Shown one piece after another: positions 35,602 through 43,748 of a stretch of 64,000 nucleotides of DNA; position 1 is the stretch's first letter; each line of letters begins with the position of its first letter. The notes under the pieces are model-generated. The model had not been told where the DNA came from. It saw only the letters and a program-made list of their open reading frames with translations, and ran no database searches. Location: assembly GCA_001263235.1 (NCBI GenBank), contig LGRD01000010.1:1-64000 (forward strand), read 5' to 3'. A program made the translations under genes and the position numbers. Origin of the DNA: Methylibium sp. NZG (GTDB lineage Bacteria > Pseudomonadota > Gammaproteobacteria > Burkholderiales > Burkholderiaceae_C).

Positions 35602-36192
35602 TCAGTGCCGGCCCTTGCGGTTGTCGTACCGGTCGTGGCGGTCGGGAACCCCGTCGCGGTCTCGGTCGCCGTGCCCCTTGTCGTGTCCGCGGTTGTCGAC
35701 CTGGTCGTAACGGTTCGGGATGCCGTCGCGGTCGCGGTCGCCATAACCGTAGCCGTGCACCCGGTTGTCGACCCGGTCGTAGCGGTTCGGGATGCCGTCG
35801 CGGTCGCGGTCGCCGTAGGCGCCGTGCTTGCGATTGTCGTAGCGGCCGTCATGGCGATCGTAGCGGTTCGGGATGCCGTCGTGGTCACGGTCCCGGTAGC
35901 CGGGATGCACGACCACCGGCACCGGGTGGTACACCACACGCGGCGCAGGCTGATACACCACCGGCGGCGGCGCGTACACCACCGGCGCCGGTGCATAGAC
36001 CACGGCAGGCTGGTGCCGCACCACCACTCGCGGCAGAGGCGGCAGGGGCGGCAGCGGGAAGTTGGAGATCACCGTGGCGACGTGAGGCAACTGGACATCG
36101 ACGGACCATTGCACGTTGCCACCGGCGTGAGCGGTGCCTGCGGCCAGGGCCGAAGCGGCGGCGGCAAGGGCTGCGATCAGGGGCTTGTTCAT
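35602..36192 (-). CDS. secreted DxDxDG-repeat protein, Pro/Val-rich
   Basis: This protein of about 196 residues is not assigned to a known family. It has a signal peptide ending AHA-GG and a Pro/Val/Tyr-rich middle (YAPAPVVYAPPPVVYQPAP). Four copies of a DRDRDGIPNRYDRVDN-like unit follow, with DNA copies starting near 35639, 35711, 35783 and 35864. Alternating Asp with Gly resembles thrombospondin type 3 or EF-hand-like calcium loops. It is probably periplasmic or surface-exposed. Calcium binding is inferred from the spacing of Asp only. Confidence 0.8.
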   Translation of the reverse strand: MNKPLIAALAAAASALAAGTAHAGGNVQWSVDVQLPHVATVISNFPLPPLPPLPRVVVRHQPAVVYAPAPVVYAPPPVVYQPAPRVVYHPVPVVVHPGYRDRDHDGIPNRYDRHDGRYDNRKHGAYGDRDRDGIPNRYDRVDNRVHGYGYGDRDRDGIPNRYDQVDNRGHDKGHGDRDRDGVPDRHDRYDNRKGRH

Positions 36193-36363
36193 TTCCGTTT
36201 CTCCTTGGGCGGCACGCAGCAATTGCGAACCTGAGCCCACAACGACACCCGCCCGGCCGCTGTTGACGACGGCCCGTGTCAAAAAAGGTAAAGCTGCGGT
36301 TTACAAAGGTAGCGGCGCGCCTGCGCCAGCGCCTCGGTACCAGGCGCCGTCTGACCCGGCCGA

Positions 36364-36369
36364 TAGAAT
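36364..36369 (+). promoter_or_regulatory. -10-like TAGAAT, leaderless start of glnS
   Basis: TAGAAT ends 7 nt before the glnS ATG, so the transcript would begin at or next to the start codon. No Shine-Dalgarno and no clear -35 hexamer are visible. Confidence 0.4.
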
Positions 36370-36376
36370 CGAAACC

Positions 36377-38212
36377 ATGACTGCGAACGCTGCCGAAGCC
36401 GACAAACCGAGCCACTTTTTGCGCCAGATCATCGAGCGCGACCTGGCCCAGGGCACCTACGCCAGCCGCACGTTTGCCGGCACGCCGGGCGACGCGGCGC
36501 ACCACGCCACCGGGCCGGCCGACCCGGCGCGCATCCGCACCCGCTTCCCGCCCGAGCCCAACGGTTACCTGCACGTGGGGCACGCCAAAAGTATCTGCCT
36601 GAACTTCGGCCTGGCGCGTGAGTACGGCGGCGTGTGCCACCTGCGCTTCGACGACACCAACCCCGAGAAGGAAGAACAGGAGTACGTCGACGCGATCGTC
36701 GAGATGGTCAAGTGGCTCGGCTTCGACTGGGAAACGCCCGACCCGCTGCACCCCGGCGCAAGCCGCAGCCACCTCTACTACGCCAGCAACTACTTCGACT
36801 TCATGTACTTCGCCGCCGAGGCGCTGATCGAAGCCGGCCACGCGTACGTTGACGAGCAATCAGCCGACGAGATGCGCCAGAACCGCGGCGACTTCGGCCA
36901 CGCCGGCACCGACAGCCCGTTCCGCACGCGCACGCCGGCGCAGAACCTGGCCCGCTTTCGCGAGATGCGCGGCGGTGTGCATGCCGACGGCGCGATGGTG
37001 CTGCGCGCCAAGATCGACATGGCCAGCCCGAACATCAACCTGCGCGACCCGGCGCTCTACCGCATCAAGCGCGCTACGCACCACAACACCGGCGACACGT
37101 GGTGCATCTACCCGATGTACACCTACGCGCACCCGATCGAGGACGCGCTGGAGAACATCACCCACAGCATCTGCACGCTCGAGTTCGAAGACCAGCGGCC
37201 GTTCTACGACTGGCTGCTCGACACCTTGTGCACGCTCGGGCTGATCAGCCGACCGCGCCCTCACCAGTACGAGTTTGCGCGGCTGAACCTGACCTACATC
37301 GTCACCAGCAAGCGCAAGCTGCGCCAGTTGGTCGACGAAGGCCACGTGGACGGCTGGGACGACCCGCGCATGCCCACGCTGGTGGGCATGCGCCGGCGCG
37401 GCTACACGCCGGAGAGCCTGCAGCTGCTGGCCGAACGCAGCGGCGTGAGCAAGGCGGGCGGCTGGATCGATTATTCGTCGCTCGACATCGCGCTGCGCGA
37501 CGACCTCGACGCCAAGGCGCCGCGCGCCTGCGTGGTGCTGGACCCGCTCAAGCTCAAGCTCGTCAACTTTGCCGAGGTGTTCGGCAGCCACGCGCACCGC
37601 GAGCCCTGCCACGCGCCGGTGCACCCGGCCCACCCCGAACGCGGGCAGCGCGACTTCGTGCTGACGAGCGAGGTGTGGATCGAGCGCGAAGACTTCATGG
37701 AGCTGCCGAGCAAGGGCTTCTTCCGCTTGAGCCCGCCGAGTGTGGACGCGGCCGGTGCGGCAGTGGCTGGCGCCAGGAGCCGGCTGAAGTACGGTTACGT
37801 GATCGAGTGCACCGGCTTCGAGACAGACGCACAAGGCCAAGTCAGCGCCGTGCTCGCCGCGCTGGTGCCGGGCACCAAGAGCGGCACGCCGGGGGCCGAC
37901 GCGGTCAAGGTCAAGGGCGTGATCACCTGGGTCAGCGCGGCCGACGGCGTGCCGGCCGAGGTGCGCCTGTACGACCGCCTGTTCACCGAAGCGCAGCCCG
38001 ACGCAGGCGGGCGCGACTTTTTGAGCGTGCTGAACCCTGCAGCCAAGAAGACGGTGCTGGCTTACGTCGAGCCGGGCCTGGCGACAGCGCAGGCCGACGA
38101 GCGCTTTCAGTTCGAGCGGCACGGCTACTTCGTCGCCGACCGACAAGACCACGCACCGGGCCGGCTGGTGTTCAACCGGACGGCGACGTTGAAGGACACC
38201 TGGAGCAAGTAG
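36377..38212 (+). CDS. glnS: glutamine-tRNA ligase
   Basis: This class I aminoacyl-tRNA synthetase of about 611 residues charges tRNA-Gln. The HIGH region is RFPPEPNGYLHVGHAKS (about 55-71), the KMSKS-like site is IVTSKRKL (about 309-316), and LRFDDTNPEKE and the acceptor-binding DDPRMPTLVGMRRRGYTPE follow. It is about 60 residues longer than E. coli GlnRS, from an N-terminal extension and insertions in the anticodon-binding domain. Presence of GlnRS means glutaminyl-tRNA is made directly. Confidence 0.96.
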   Translation: MTANAAEADKPSHFLRQIIERDLAQGTYASRTFAGTPGDAAHHATGPADPARIRTRFPPEPNGYLHVGHAKSICLNFGLAREYGGVCHLRFDDTNPEKEEQEYVDAIVEMVKWLGFDWETPDPLHPGASRSHLYYASNYFDFMYFAAEALIEAGHAYVDEQSADEMRQNRGDFGHAGTDSPFRTRTPAQNLARFREMRGGVHADGAMVLRAKIDMASPNINLRDPALYRIKRATHHNTGDTWCIYPMYTYAHPIEDALENITHSICTLEFEDQRPFYDWLLDTLCTLGLISRPRPHQYEFARLNLTYIVTSKRKLRQLVDEGHVDGWDDPRMPTLVGMRRRGYTPESLQLLAERSGVSKAGGWIDYSSLDIALRDDLDAKAPRACVVLDPLKLKLVNFAEVFGSHAHREPCHAPVHPAHPERGQRDFVLTSEVWIEREDFMELPSKGFFRLSPPSVDAAGAAVAGARSRLKYGYVIECTGFETDAQGQVSAVLAALVPGTKSGTPGADAVKVKGVITWVSAADGVPAEVRLYDRLFTEAQPDAGGRDFLSVLNPAAKKTVLAYVEPGLATAQADERFQFERHGYFVADRQDHAPGRLVFNRTATLKDTWSK

Positions 38213-38244
38213 CGCGCTCGGGCGTTCTTGTTGGAGGCACGCTG

Positions 38245-38856
38245 ATGTCGTTCATGCGATCCCGCGTTCTGATGCCGATCGGCCTGCTGCTCGCAGCCTG
38301 CGCGTCGTCGGCCGACAAGCCCGCACCGATGCAGCGCCCTGCGGCGCCAATCGCCCCGGCGGCTACCACCGCGCCGACGACCCCATCTGCGAACCCGTCG
38401 GCAAGGCCTGTTGCCGCGACCGCGCCAGGCCTGTCGCCGCAAGACATGCGGGCCATCACCGCACACCACAACCAGGTGCGCGCCGACGTTGGCGTGGGCC
38501 CGCTCACCTGGTCCACCGATCTCGCCGCAGTCGCACAGGAGTGGGCCGAGCAGCTCGCCATCTCCGGTTGCCGCATGAAGCACCGCAGCCCGAACGTGCA
38601 TGGCGAGAACCTGTTCCAGGGCACCTTCGGCGCGTTCACCGCGGTCGATGCCGCCAAGGCCTGGGAGACCGAGAAGAAGGACTACCGTGGCGGCGTGCTC
38701 ACCGAGGCCAACTTTGCGCCCGCCGGCCACTACACGCAGATGGTGTGGCGCCAGACCACCCAACTCGGTTGCGGCCAGGCCATCTGCAAAGGCACGCTGA
38801 TCGTGGCGTGCAACTACAGCCCAGCGGGCAACGTGCTGGGCCGGCGGCCGTACTGA
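38245..38856 (+). CDS. CAP/SCP-domain lipoprotein
   Basis: This protein of about 203 residues has a lipobox LLAAC (Cys near 19), a Pro/Ala/Thr-rich spacer (about 25-60) and a CAP domain. The motifs are HHNQVRADVGVGPLTW, HGENLF, GHYTQMVWRQTTQLGCG and VACNYSPAGN. CAP proteins are secreted and their bacterial roles are largely unknown. GGAGG precedes the ATG. It follows glnS by 32 bp. Confidence 0.88.
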   Translation: MSFMRSRVLMPIGLLLAACASSADKPAPMQRPAAPIAPAATTAPTTPSANPSARPVAATAPGLSPQDMRAITAHHNQVRADVGVGPLTWSTDLAAVAQEWAEQLAISGCRMKHRSPNVHGENLFQGTFGAFTAVDAAKAWETEKKDYRGGVLTEANFAPAGHYTQMVWRQTTQLGCGQAICKGTLIVACNYSPAGNVLGRRPY

Positions 38857-38897
38857 CCGCGCCTTTCGGCGTGACCGTTGCACCGACACCCGCTGCC

Positions 38898-38903
38898 TAG
38901 AAT
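38898..38903 (+). promoter_or_regulatory. -10-like TAGAAT, leaderless start of FliK-like gene
   Basis: TAGAAT ends 6 nt before the GTG start at 38910, again placing the expected transcript start at the initiation codon. Confidence 0.4.
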
Positions 38904-38909
38904 CCGGCC

Positions 38910-39779
38910 GTGATCAAGCCCATCGACCCCGCGGTCGGCAAGGTGGTCGCGTCAACACCGCCTGGCGCAGTCCTGCGGCCCGGCGCAGACGATGAGCGCC
39001 TGCCCGTCGCGGGGCGCACAACGGTCGCCGTCGGCGGCGGCCCGACAGCCACCGTCGCTGGTGCGGTGGCGCTGCAACTCAGCGCAGCGGCGCAGGCGCT
39101 GGCCGCGCTGCTGCGCACCGACGCGCCGCTGGCGCGAATCGGCCCACCGCCGTTGCTGATGCCCGACCCGACCGCGCCACCCGCCGATCGCGCCCGTGAA
39201 GTGGCGCAGGCGGTTGTCCACAGCGGCCTGTTCTACGAATCGCACCTGCGCGCCTGGACCGAGGGTCGCCTGCCGCTGGCCGCCCTGGCCACCGAGCCGC
39301 AAGCCGCTCTGCAACGAGCCCTTCAGGACACGCCCGACGCCGACCGGCAAGCCGCCAGCGCCGAACTGGGCAGCGTCGTGCAGCGCCAGCTCGATGTGCT
39401 CGATGGCAAACCGATGAGCTTTGCCGGCTGGGCCTGGCCGGGGCAGCCCGCGCAGTGGCACATCCAGCGTGATCCCGCGCCAGATGCGCACGACGGTGAC
39501 CGTCCCGCACGAGGCGCAGTCGCCGACGCCGAGCCCGAACCCGCTTGGTCCACGCAACTCCAGCTCGATCTGCCGCGGCTCGGTGCGCTGGGTGCGCAGC
39601 TGCGCTTGAGCGGCACGCAGCTCACACTGGCGATGACGCTCGACGGCGACGCCCACGCCGCGCTGGTGGCCGCCCACCGCGAGCGCCTGGTGTCGGCACT
39701 CCGGGCAGCGGGCCTCGACCTGGCCGAGTTGACGGTCACGCTCGCCTCGACACGTGATGGCAACAACGAAGAAGCCTGA
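38910..39779 (+). CDS. FliK-like flagellar hook-length control protein
   Basis: This 289-residue protein starts at GTG. Its C-terminal part (about 190-285) resembles the FliK/Hpt C-terminal domain: LQLDLPRLGALGAQLRLSGTQLTLAM, VAAHRERLVSALRAAGLDLAELTV. The N-terminal half is Ala/Pro-rich, as in many FliK proteins. In flagella such proteins measure hook length and switch export through FlhB. Here no other flagellar gene is in view except an FlhB-C-like gene that overlaps its end by about 23 bp. Confidence 0.7.
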   Translation: MIKPIDPAVGKVVASTPPGAVLRPGADDERLPVAGRTTVAVGGGPTATVAGAVALQLSAAAQALAALLRTDAPLARIGPPPLLMPDPTAPPADRAREVAQAVVHSGLFYESHLRAWTEGRLPLAALATEPQAALQRALQDTPDADRQAASAELGSVVQRQLDVLDGKPMSFAGWAWPGQPAQWHIQRDPAPDAHDGDRPARGAVADAEPEPAWSTQLQLDLPRLGALGAQLRLSGTQLTLAMTLDGDAHAALVAAHRERLVSALRAAGLDLAELTVTLASTRDGNNEEA

Positions 39780-40059
39780 TCGGCCGTCGGCCGTGGCGCT
39801 GTCGTACCGGCCCGGCCAGCACGCCCCAAAGGTGGTGGCCAAGGGCTACGGCTCGATGGCCGAACGCATCGTCGAACAGGCCCGCGGTGCCGGCGTGTTC
39901 GTGCACGACTCACCCGAACTGGTCAACCTGCTGATGCAGTTGAACCTCGACGAGCAGATCCCTGAACCGCTGTACCGCGCGGTGGCGGAGGTGTTGGCGT
40001 TCGTGCACTTTCTGGAGCAGCAGGCGGCGGCACCACCACGCGCGACGCCACCGCAGTGA
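39757..40059 (+). CDS. FlhB C-terminal-like export-switch protein (FhlB-type)
   Basis: This protein of about 100 residues matches the part of FlhB/EscU/YscU that lies after the autocleavage site: SAVALSYRPGQHAPKVVAKGYGSMAERIVEQARGAGV and EIPEPLYRAVAEVLAFVHFLE-type text. The NPTH cleavage motif itself and the membrane domain are absent, so it would substitute for or compete with the cleaved cytosolic fragment. Family members near fliK-like genes are known in Betaproteobacteria. It overlaps the FliK-like gene. Confidence 0.78.
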   Translation: MATTKKPDRPSAVALSYRPGQHAPKVVAKGYGSMAERIVEQARGAGVFVHDSPELVNLLMQLNLDEQIPEPLYRAVAEVLAFVHFLEQQAAAPPRATPPQ

Positions 40060-40069
40060 GGCAGTGACG

Positions 40070-40705
40070 TCAGTCGCGGCGGTCGTCGCGCAACTGCTGC
40101 TTCAGCGCGTCGATCTCGGCCTGCATGGTCTGCATCAACTGCACGTACATGCCGATCTGCTGGCCGGTGGCGCGAAGCTGGTCACTCACGCGCTGGCACA
40201 GCGCCACCATCAGCTTGGCGCCGACGTGCGGGTGCTGCGCGATCAACTGGTCGAGCGCGCCGCGCGACAGCACCGCGGCCTCGATGCGGCTGGACGCCAC
40301 GCAGGTGGCCGAGCGCGGCGCGCCGTCGAGCAGCCCCATCGCGCCGATCACGTTGCCCGGGCCGAGCACCGAGATGACCACCGGCTCGTGCGTGCCGCCG
40401 TCGGTCGTCTGCACCGACACCTCGCCGGTCAGCACCAGCAGCATGTAGCCGGTTTCCTGCTGGTCGCCTTCCCGCAGGATGGTGGCGCCGGGCGCAAAGC
40501 CGGTCAGCCGCATGAAGGAGACGATGCACGCGGACTCTTCCGGGCTGAGTTGCGCGAGGGCCGTTGGCGTGCGCAGCAGCTTGATCGCCGCGGCCGCCAG
40601 CACCGGCGACTTTTGCGTGGCGCGCGGGTGGTCGGCCCAGGCCGGCGGCACGGCAGAGTCCTTGCCATCGAGGGTGTGCCAGAGCTCGGAGGGGACGGTG
40701 TCCAT
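40070..40705 (-). CDS. cyclic nucleotide-binding domain protein without HTH
   Basis: This protein of about 211 residues has a Crp-like cyclic-nucleotide-binding beta-roll (about 65-180) with GATILREGDQQETGYMLLVLTGEVSV, LGPGNVIGAMGLLDGAPRSATCVAS and AVLSRGALDQLI. The phosphate-binding cassette retains the Arg (APRSATC). After it comes only a short coiled-coil tail (MQTMQAEIDALKQQLRDD), not a DNA-binding HTH. It is therefore likely a signalling or scaffold protein, not a transcription factor. It is convergent with the FlhB-C-like gene. Confidence 0.82.
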   Translation of the reverse strand: MDTVPSELWHTLDGKDSAVPPAWADHPRATQKSPVLAAAAIKLLRTPTALAQLSPEESACIVSFMRLTGFAPGATILREGDQQETGYMLLVLTGEVSVQTTDGGTHEPVVISVLGPGNVIGAMGLLDGAPRSATCVASSRIEAAVLSRGALDQLIAQHPHVGAKLMVALCQRVSDQLRATGQQIGMYVQLMQTMQAEIDALKQQLRDDRRD

Positions 40706-40779
40706 GGTGATCTGCTCAAGACCGTGCGGGGCTCCATTGTGCGGCTGCTTGAGCGCTGCGTTGGCCCACAATCTCGCGG

Positions 40780-41661
40780 ATGACGACCACACGCCGAGCC
40801 TCTTTCACGAACTTCGGGTCTGCTGTCAGCGCTGCTTTGGCCGCGCTGGTCTGCTGGCTGCCCTCCGATCACGCATTGGCGCAGGACATCTCGAAACCCG
40901 TGCTGGAGGTCTCGAAGCCCGTTCCGGGCGGCGTGGTGACGATCGACCTCGGGCCGGCGCCGACGCGCCCGCTGGCGAGCTTGCCCAGCGGCGTGCCGGT
41001 GCTGGTGCTGGGGCAGCCGGCCGGCTGGAAGGCGGTGGTGGGCATTGCTCTGTCGGCCCCGCCGGGCACCGGGCAATTGCTGGTGCGCCGGGGCGCGACG
41101 GCTGAGCCCCTGCGCAAGACGTTTGCCATCGAGCCGATGCAGTACGCCGAGCAACGGTTGACCGTCGCGCCGGGCAAGGTCGATCTGTCGCCCGCCGATC
41201 TGGCCCGCCACGAGCGCGAGCGCGCCCGCCAGTCGCAGGTCATCGCCACGTTCACCGACGCACCACCGACCGACCTGACGCTGCGCTCACCCGTGGCCGG
41301 GCCGCGCTCGGGTTCGTTCGGGCTGCGGCGCGTGTTCAACGGCCAGGCGCGCAATCCGCACAGCGGCATGGACATCGCCGCGCCCACCGGCACGCCGGTG
41401 CTGGCGCCGCGCGCGGGCCGGGTGATCGACACCGGCGACTACTTCTTCAACGGCAAGACGGTGTGGCTCGACCACGGCGCGGGGCTGCTGACGATGTACT
41501 GCCACCTGAGCGACATCCGCGTGAAGGTCGGCGACGAGGTGGCCGACGGCGACCTGCTCGGCGCCGTCGGCGCCACCGGCCGCGTGACCGGGCCGCACCT
41601 GCACTGGTCGGTCAGCCTGAACCGGGTGATGGTGGACCCGGCGCTGTTCCTGCCACCCTGA
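40780..41661 (+). CDS. M23 family LytM-type peptidase
   Basis: This 293-residue periplasmic peptidase has a signal peptide (to about residue 35) and a linker. The LytM domain has the zinc ligands His and Asp in NPHSGMD (about 192-198) and the His pair in PHLHW (about 273-277). All metal ligands are present, so it should cleave peptidoglycan crosslinks rather than act as a degenerate activator. A CACAAT hexamer ends 7 nt before the ATG. Confidence 0.9.
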   Translation: MTTTRRASFTNFGSAVSAALAALVCWLPSDHALAQDISKPVLEVSKPVPGGVVTIDLGPAPTRPLASLPSGVPVLVLGQPAGWKAVVGIALSAPPGTGQLLVRRGATAEPLRKTFAIEPMQYAEQRLTVAPGKVDLSPADLARHERERARQSQVIATFTDAPPTDLTLRSPVAGPRSGSFGLRRVFNGQARNPHSGMDIAAPTGTPVLAPRAGRVIDTGDYFFNGKTVWLDHGAGLLTMYCHLSDIRVKVGDEVADGDLLGAVGATGRVTGPHLHWSVSLNRVMVDPALFLPP

Positions 41662-41760
41662 TCGGGCCGTCGGCGCGCTTTACGATGTAGAAACCTGGCG
41701 CCGGTCAACAGGCCGGCCGGCGTTGCCGTTGAGGCCACTGGTCACCGAGGAGAACCAACA

Positions 41761-41952
41761 ATGAAGCGTTCCATTCACCGCCGCCTGGCCGTCCTGGGCG
41801 TCCTGCTCAGCACCCAGTTGCTCAGCGCCTGCATCATCCTGCCGCGGCCTTACCTGCCGCGGCCGTTCGTGCCCCATGTGGTGATCGTCGAGCCGGGCCA
41901 CGCCGGTTCGCCGCACGGCGGGCATCACGGCCGGCGCGGTTACGGTCGCTGA
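41761..41952 (+). CDS. small His/Gly-rich lipoprotein
   Basis: This 63-residue protein has a signal peptide and lipobox (LLSAC, Cys at about 23). The mature part is IILPRPYLPRPFVP followed by a His/Gly-rich tail. GAGGAGAA precedes the ATG. Metal binding by the His-rich tail is possible. No family was recognised. Confidence 0.65.
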   Translation: MKRSIHRRLAVLGVLLSTQLLSACIILPRPYLPRPFVPHVVIVEPGHAGSPHGGHHGRRGYGR

Positions 41953-42056
41953 CTGGACCTGCGCTGAATCTGCGCTGAATCTGCGCTGAACCTGGCAGCG
42001 GCGGGCGCAGCTCACCGGGCAACGTCGCCCAGCCCTCTGCAGTGCCCTGCGCCTCC

Positions 42057-42392
42057 TCAGTGAGGCTTGCGCGGCTCCCCGGTGTCGCGTGATTCGCGCG
42101 AGCCGCGCGACCCTCCTCGATCGCCGAACGACTTCGGCCGCAGCACATTGCCGTCGCGCTCCACGCCGTGGCGCGCACGGCGGATGGCGTCGTCGGCCAT
42201 GCGGGCCGCCTGCTGGCGCGACGAGCGCCAGTGCCGCAACCCCCACACGCGCTGCGCCGCCGACCGCAGCGAACGCCACACGCCCCGCGCCCACGCATCC
42301 AGCCGCCAGCGGTAGCGCTCCGGCATGAACAGGCGGGCCAGCAACACGAGGCAGACCAGGGCCACCAGCGCAGCGAAAGACTTTTCGACCAT
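42057..42392 (-). CDS. small single-span membrane protein
   Basis: This protein of about 111 residues has one N-terminal membrane helix (VEKSFAALVALVCLVLLARL). A basic cytoplasmic region follows (YRWRLDAWARGVWRSLRS, VWGLRHWRSSRQQAARMADDAI) with an Arg/Ser/Gly-rich tail. The family was not recognised. The ATG at 42392 was chosen because the helix follows at once. Confidence 0.6.
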   Translation of the reverse strand: MVEKSFAALVALVCLVLLARLFMPERYRWRLDAWARGVWRSLRSAAQRVWGLRHWRSSRQQAARMADDAIRRARHGVERDGNVLRPKSFGDRGGSRGSRESRDTGEPRKPH

Positions 42393-42530
42393 GGATGGCA
42401 CTGTAGTGCTTCTGGCCCGGCTGCACACGACGGCGCTCGGCGGCACACACCGTGCGCGCGGCGCAAGTCACCCTTCTTTGCAGCGCACGAGGACGCCTGT
42501 CGTTGACGCGGCACCCGCGCCGTGCCCCGC

Positions 42531-42758
42531 TCAACGCTGGCTGCGCGCCTTGCGCTTGTCGAGCTCGGTGAGCTGCGTCTTGAGCAGGGCTTGCAGCACG
42601 CGAGCGTTGGCTTCGGTCATGCGCAGCACGGTGGTCGGGGCCGCGCCGTCGGCGTTGCGCGGCGACGGCTGCACCAGCGCGTCGATCTGCGCCTCGACCA
42701 AACCGTCGGCGTGGCCGATCGCCTTCAGGCGCTGGATTTCGATCTCGTAGGTTTTCAT
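42531..42758 (-). CDS. conserved-type small hypothetical protein
   Basis: This protein of about 75 residues begins MKTYEIEIQRLKAIGHADG and ends with a basic helix (LLKTQLTELDKRKARSQR). It has no signal or membrane segment and no recognised domain. Its ATG overlaps the stop of the dus gene as ATGA, so it is probably co-translated with it. Confidence 0.65.
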   Translation of the reverse strand: MKTYEIEIQRLKAIGHADGLVEAQIDALVQPSPRNADGAAPTTVLRMTEANARVLQALLKTQLTELDKRKARSQR

Positions 42759-43717
42759 CCTGGGGCTCCGTGGTGCCATGCCGGCTCGGTGCCGAACAGG
42801 GTTTGGCTCACCCGCGCCGGGTCGTTCTCTGTGCGCACGGCCGCATACGCGGCCTCGGCCTGCGGGTGGCGCCGACGCAGGTAGTTGAGCCACTGCTTCA
42901 GCCGCCCAGCGCGGGCGCGCGGCTCGATGTGGGCCTTGATGAGTTGCCAGAACTCAGCCATCAACGGCAGCAGCGCCTCCCACGCCAGCGGCGCATGGCC
43001 AGGCCGGGCGATGGCCAGCGCCAGGCCGGGGTCGCACACCTGCCCGCGACCGAGCATCAGCGCATCACAGCCCGACTGCTCGCGGCAACGCAGTGCGTCG
43101 GCCACGCTCCAGATCTCGCCGTTGGCGATGACGGGGATCGAGACGTGCGCGCGGATGTCGCGAATGCGCTCCCAGTACGCTGGCGGCTTGTAGCCGTGCG
43201 CCTTGGTGCGCGCGTGCACCACCAGTTCGCTGGCGCCCGCGCCTTCGATCGCCTGCGCGCACTCCACCGCACGCGTGTCGCACAGGTTGCCCAGGCGCAT
43301 CTTGGCCGACACCGGCATCGAGCGCGGCACCGCGCGCCGCACGGCCGACACGATGCGCGCCACCAGCTCCGGGTCGTCCAGCAATGCTGCGCCGCCGCCG
43401 TGGCGGTTCACCACCTTGGCCGGGCAGCCGAAGTTCAGGTCGATCCCGGCCGGCCCGAGCCCGGCCAGGCGCGCAGCGTTCTCGGCCAGGCAGACCGGGT
43501 CGGAGCCCATCAACTGCGCCCGCACCGGCACGCCGGCCCGCGTGCGGCCGCCGTGGTTCAGCTCGGGCACGACGCGCACGAACGCGCGCTCCGGCAGCAG
43601 CGTGCCCGAGACGCGGATGAACTCCGACACGCAGCGGTCGATGCCGCCCACGCGGGTCAGGATGTCGCGCAAAGTGAAGTCGAGAAGGCCCTCCATGGGG
43701 GCCAGCAGCAAGGTCAT
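42755..43717 (-). CDS. tRNA-dihydrouridine synthase (DusC-like)
   Basis: This flavoprotein of about 320 residues reduces uridine in tRNA. APMEGLLDFTLRDILT is the N-terminal FMN-barrel segment, the catalytic Cys98 lies in LNFGCPAKVVNRHGGGAAL, and LVVHARTKAHGYKPPAYW and IPVIANGEIWS are family motifs. GCDALMLGRGQVCDPGL completes the barrel, and a helical C-terminal domain follows. The ELVVHARTKxxGY pattern is typical of DusC. An in-frame TTG upstream at 43729 is an alternative start. Confidence 0.9.
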   Translation of the reverse strand: MTLLLAPMEGLLDFTLRDILTRVGGIDRCVSEFIRVSGTLLPERAFVRVVPELNHGGRTRAGVPVRAQLMGSDPVCLAENAARLAGLGPAGIDLNFGCPAKVVNRHGGGAALLDDPELVARIVSAVRRAVPRSMPVSAKMRLGNLCDTRAVECAQAIEGAGASELVVHARTKAHGYKPPAYWERIRDIRAHVSIPVIANGEIWSVADALRCREQSGCDALMLGRGQVCDPGLALAIARPGHAPLAWEALLPLMAEFWQLIKAHIEPRARAGRLKQWLNYLRRRHPQAEAAYAAVRTENDPARVSQTLFGTEPAWHHGAPG

Positions 43718-43748
43718 CGCCTTTCGCAACGGGGCAGCGTGGCTCGAC

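Noticed and set aside
35639-35900. CRISPR-like spaced DNA repeats
   Set aside because: Repeats are 72-81 bp apart, degenerate and code in frame for a repeated peptide; no spacers of uniform length and no cas genes.
35545-36234. Val/Ala-rich plus-strand frame that looks like a membrane protein
   Set aside because: It is the antisense reading of the DxDxDG repeats; the alternating Val/Ala text is a product of the GAC-CGC type codons on the other strand.
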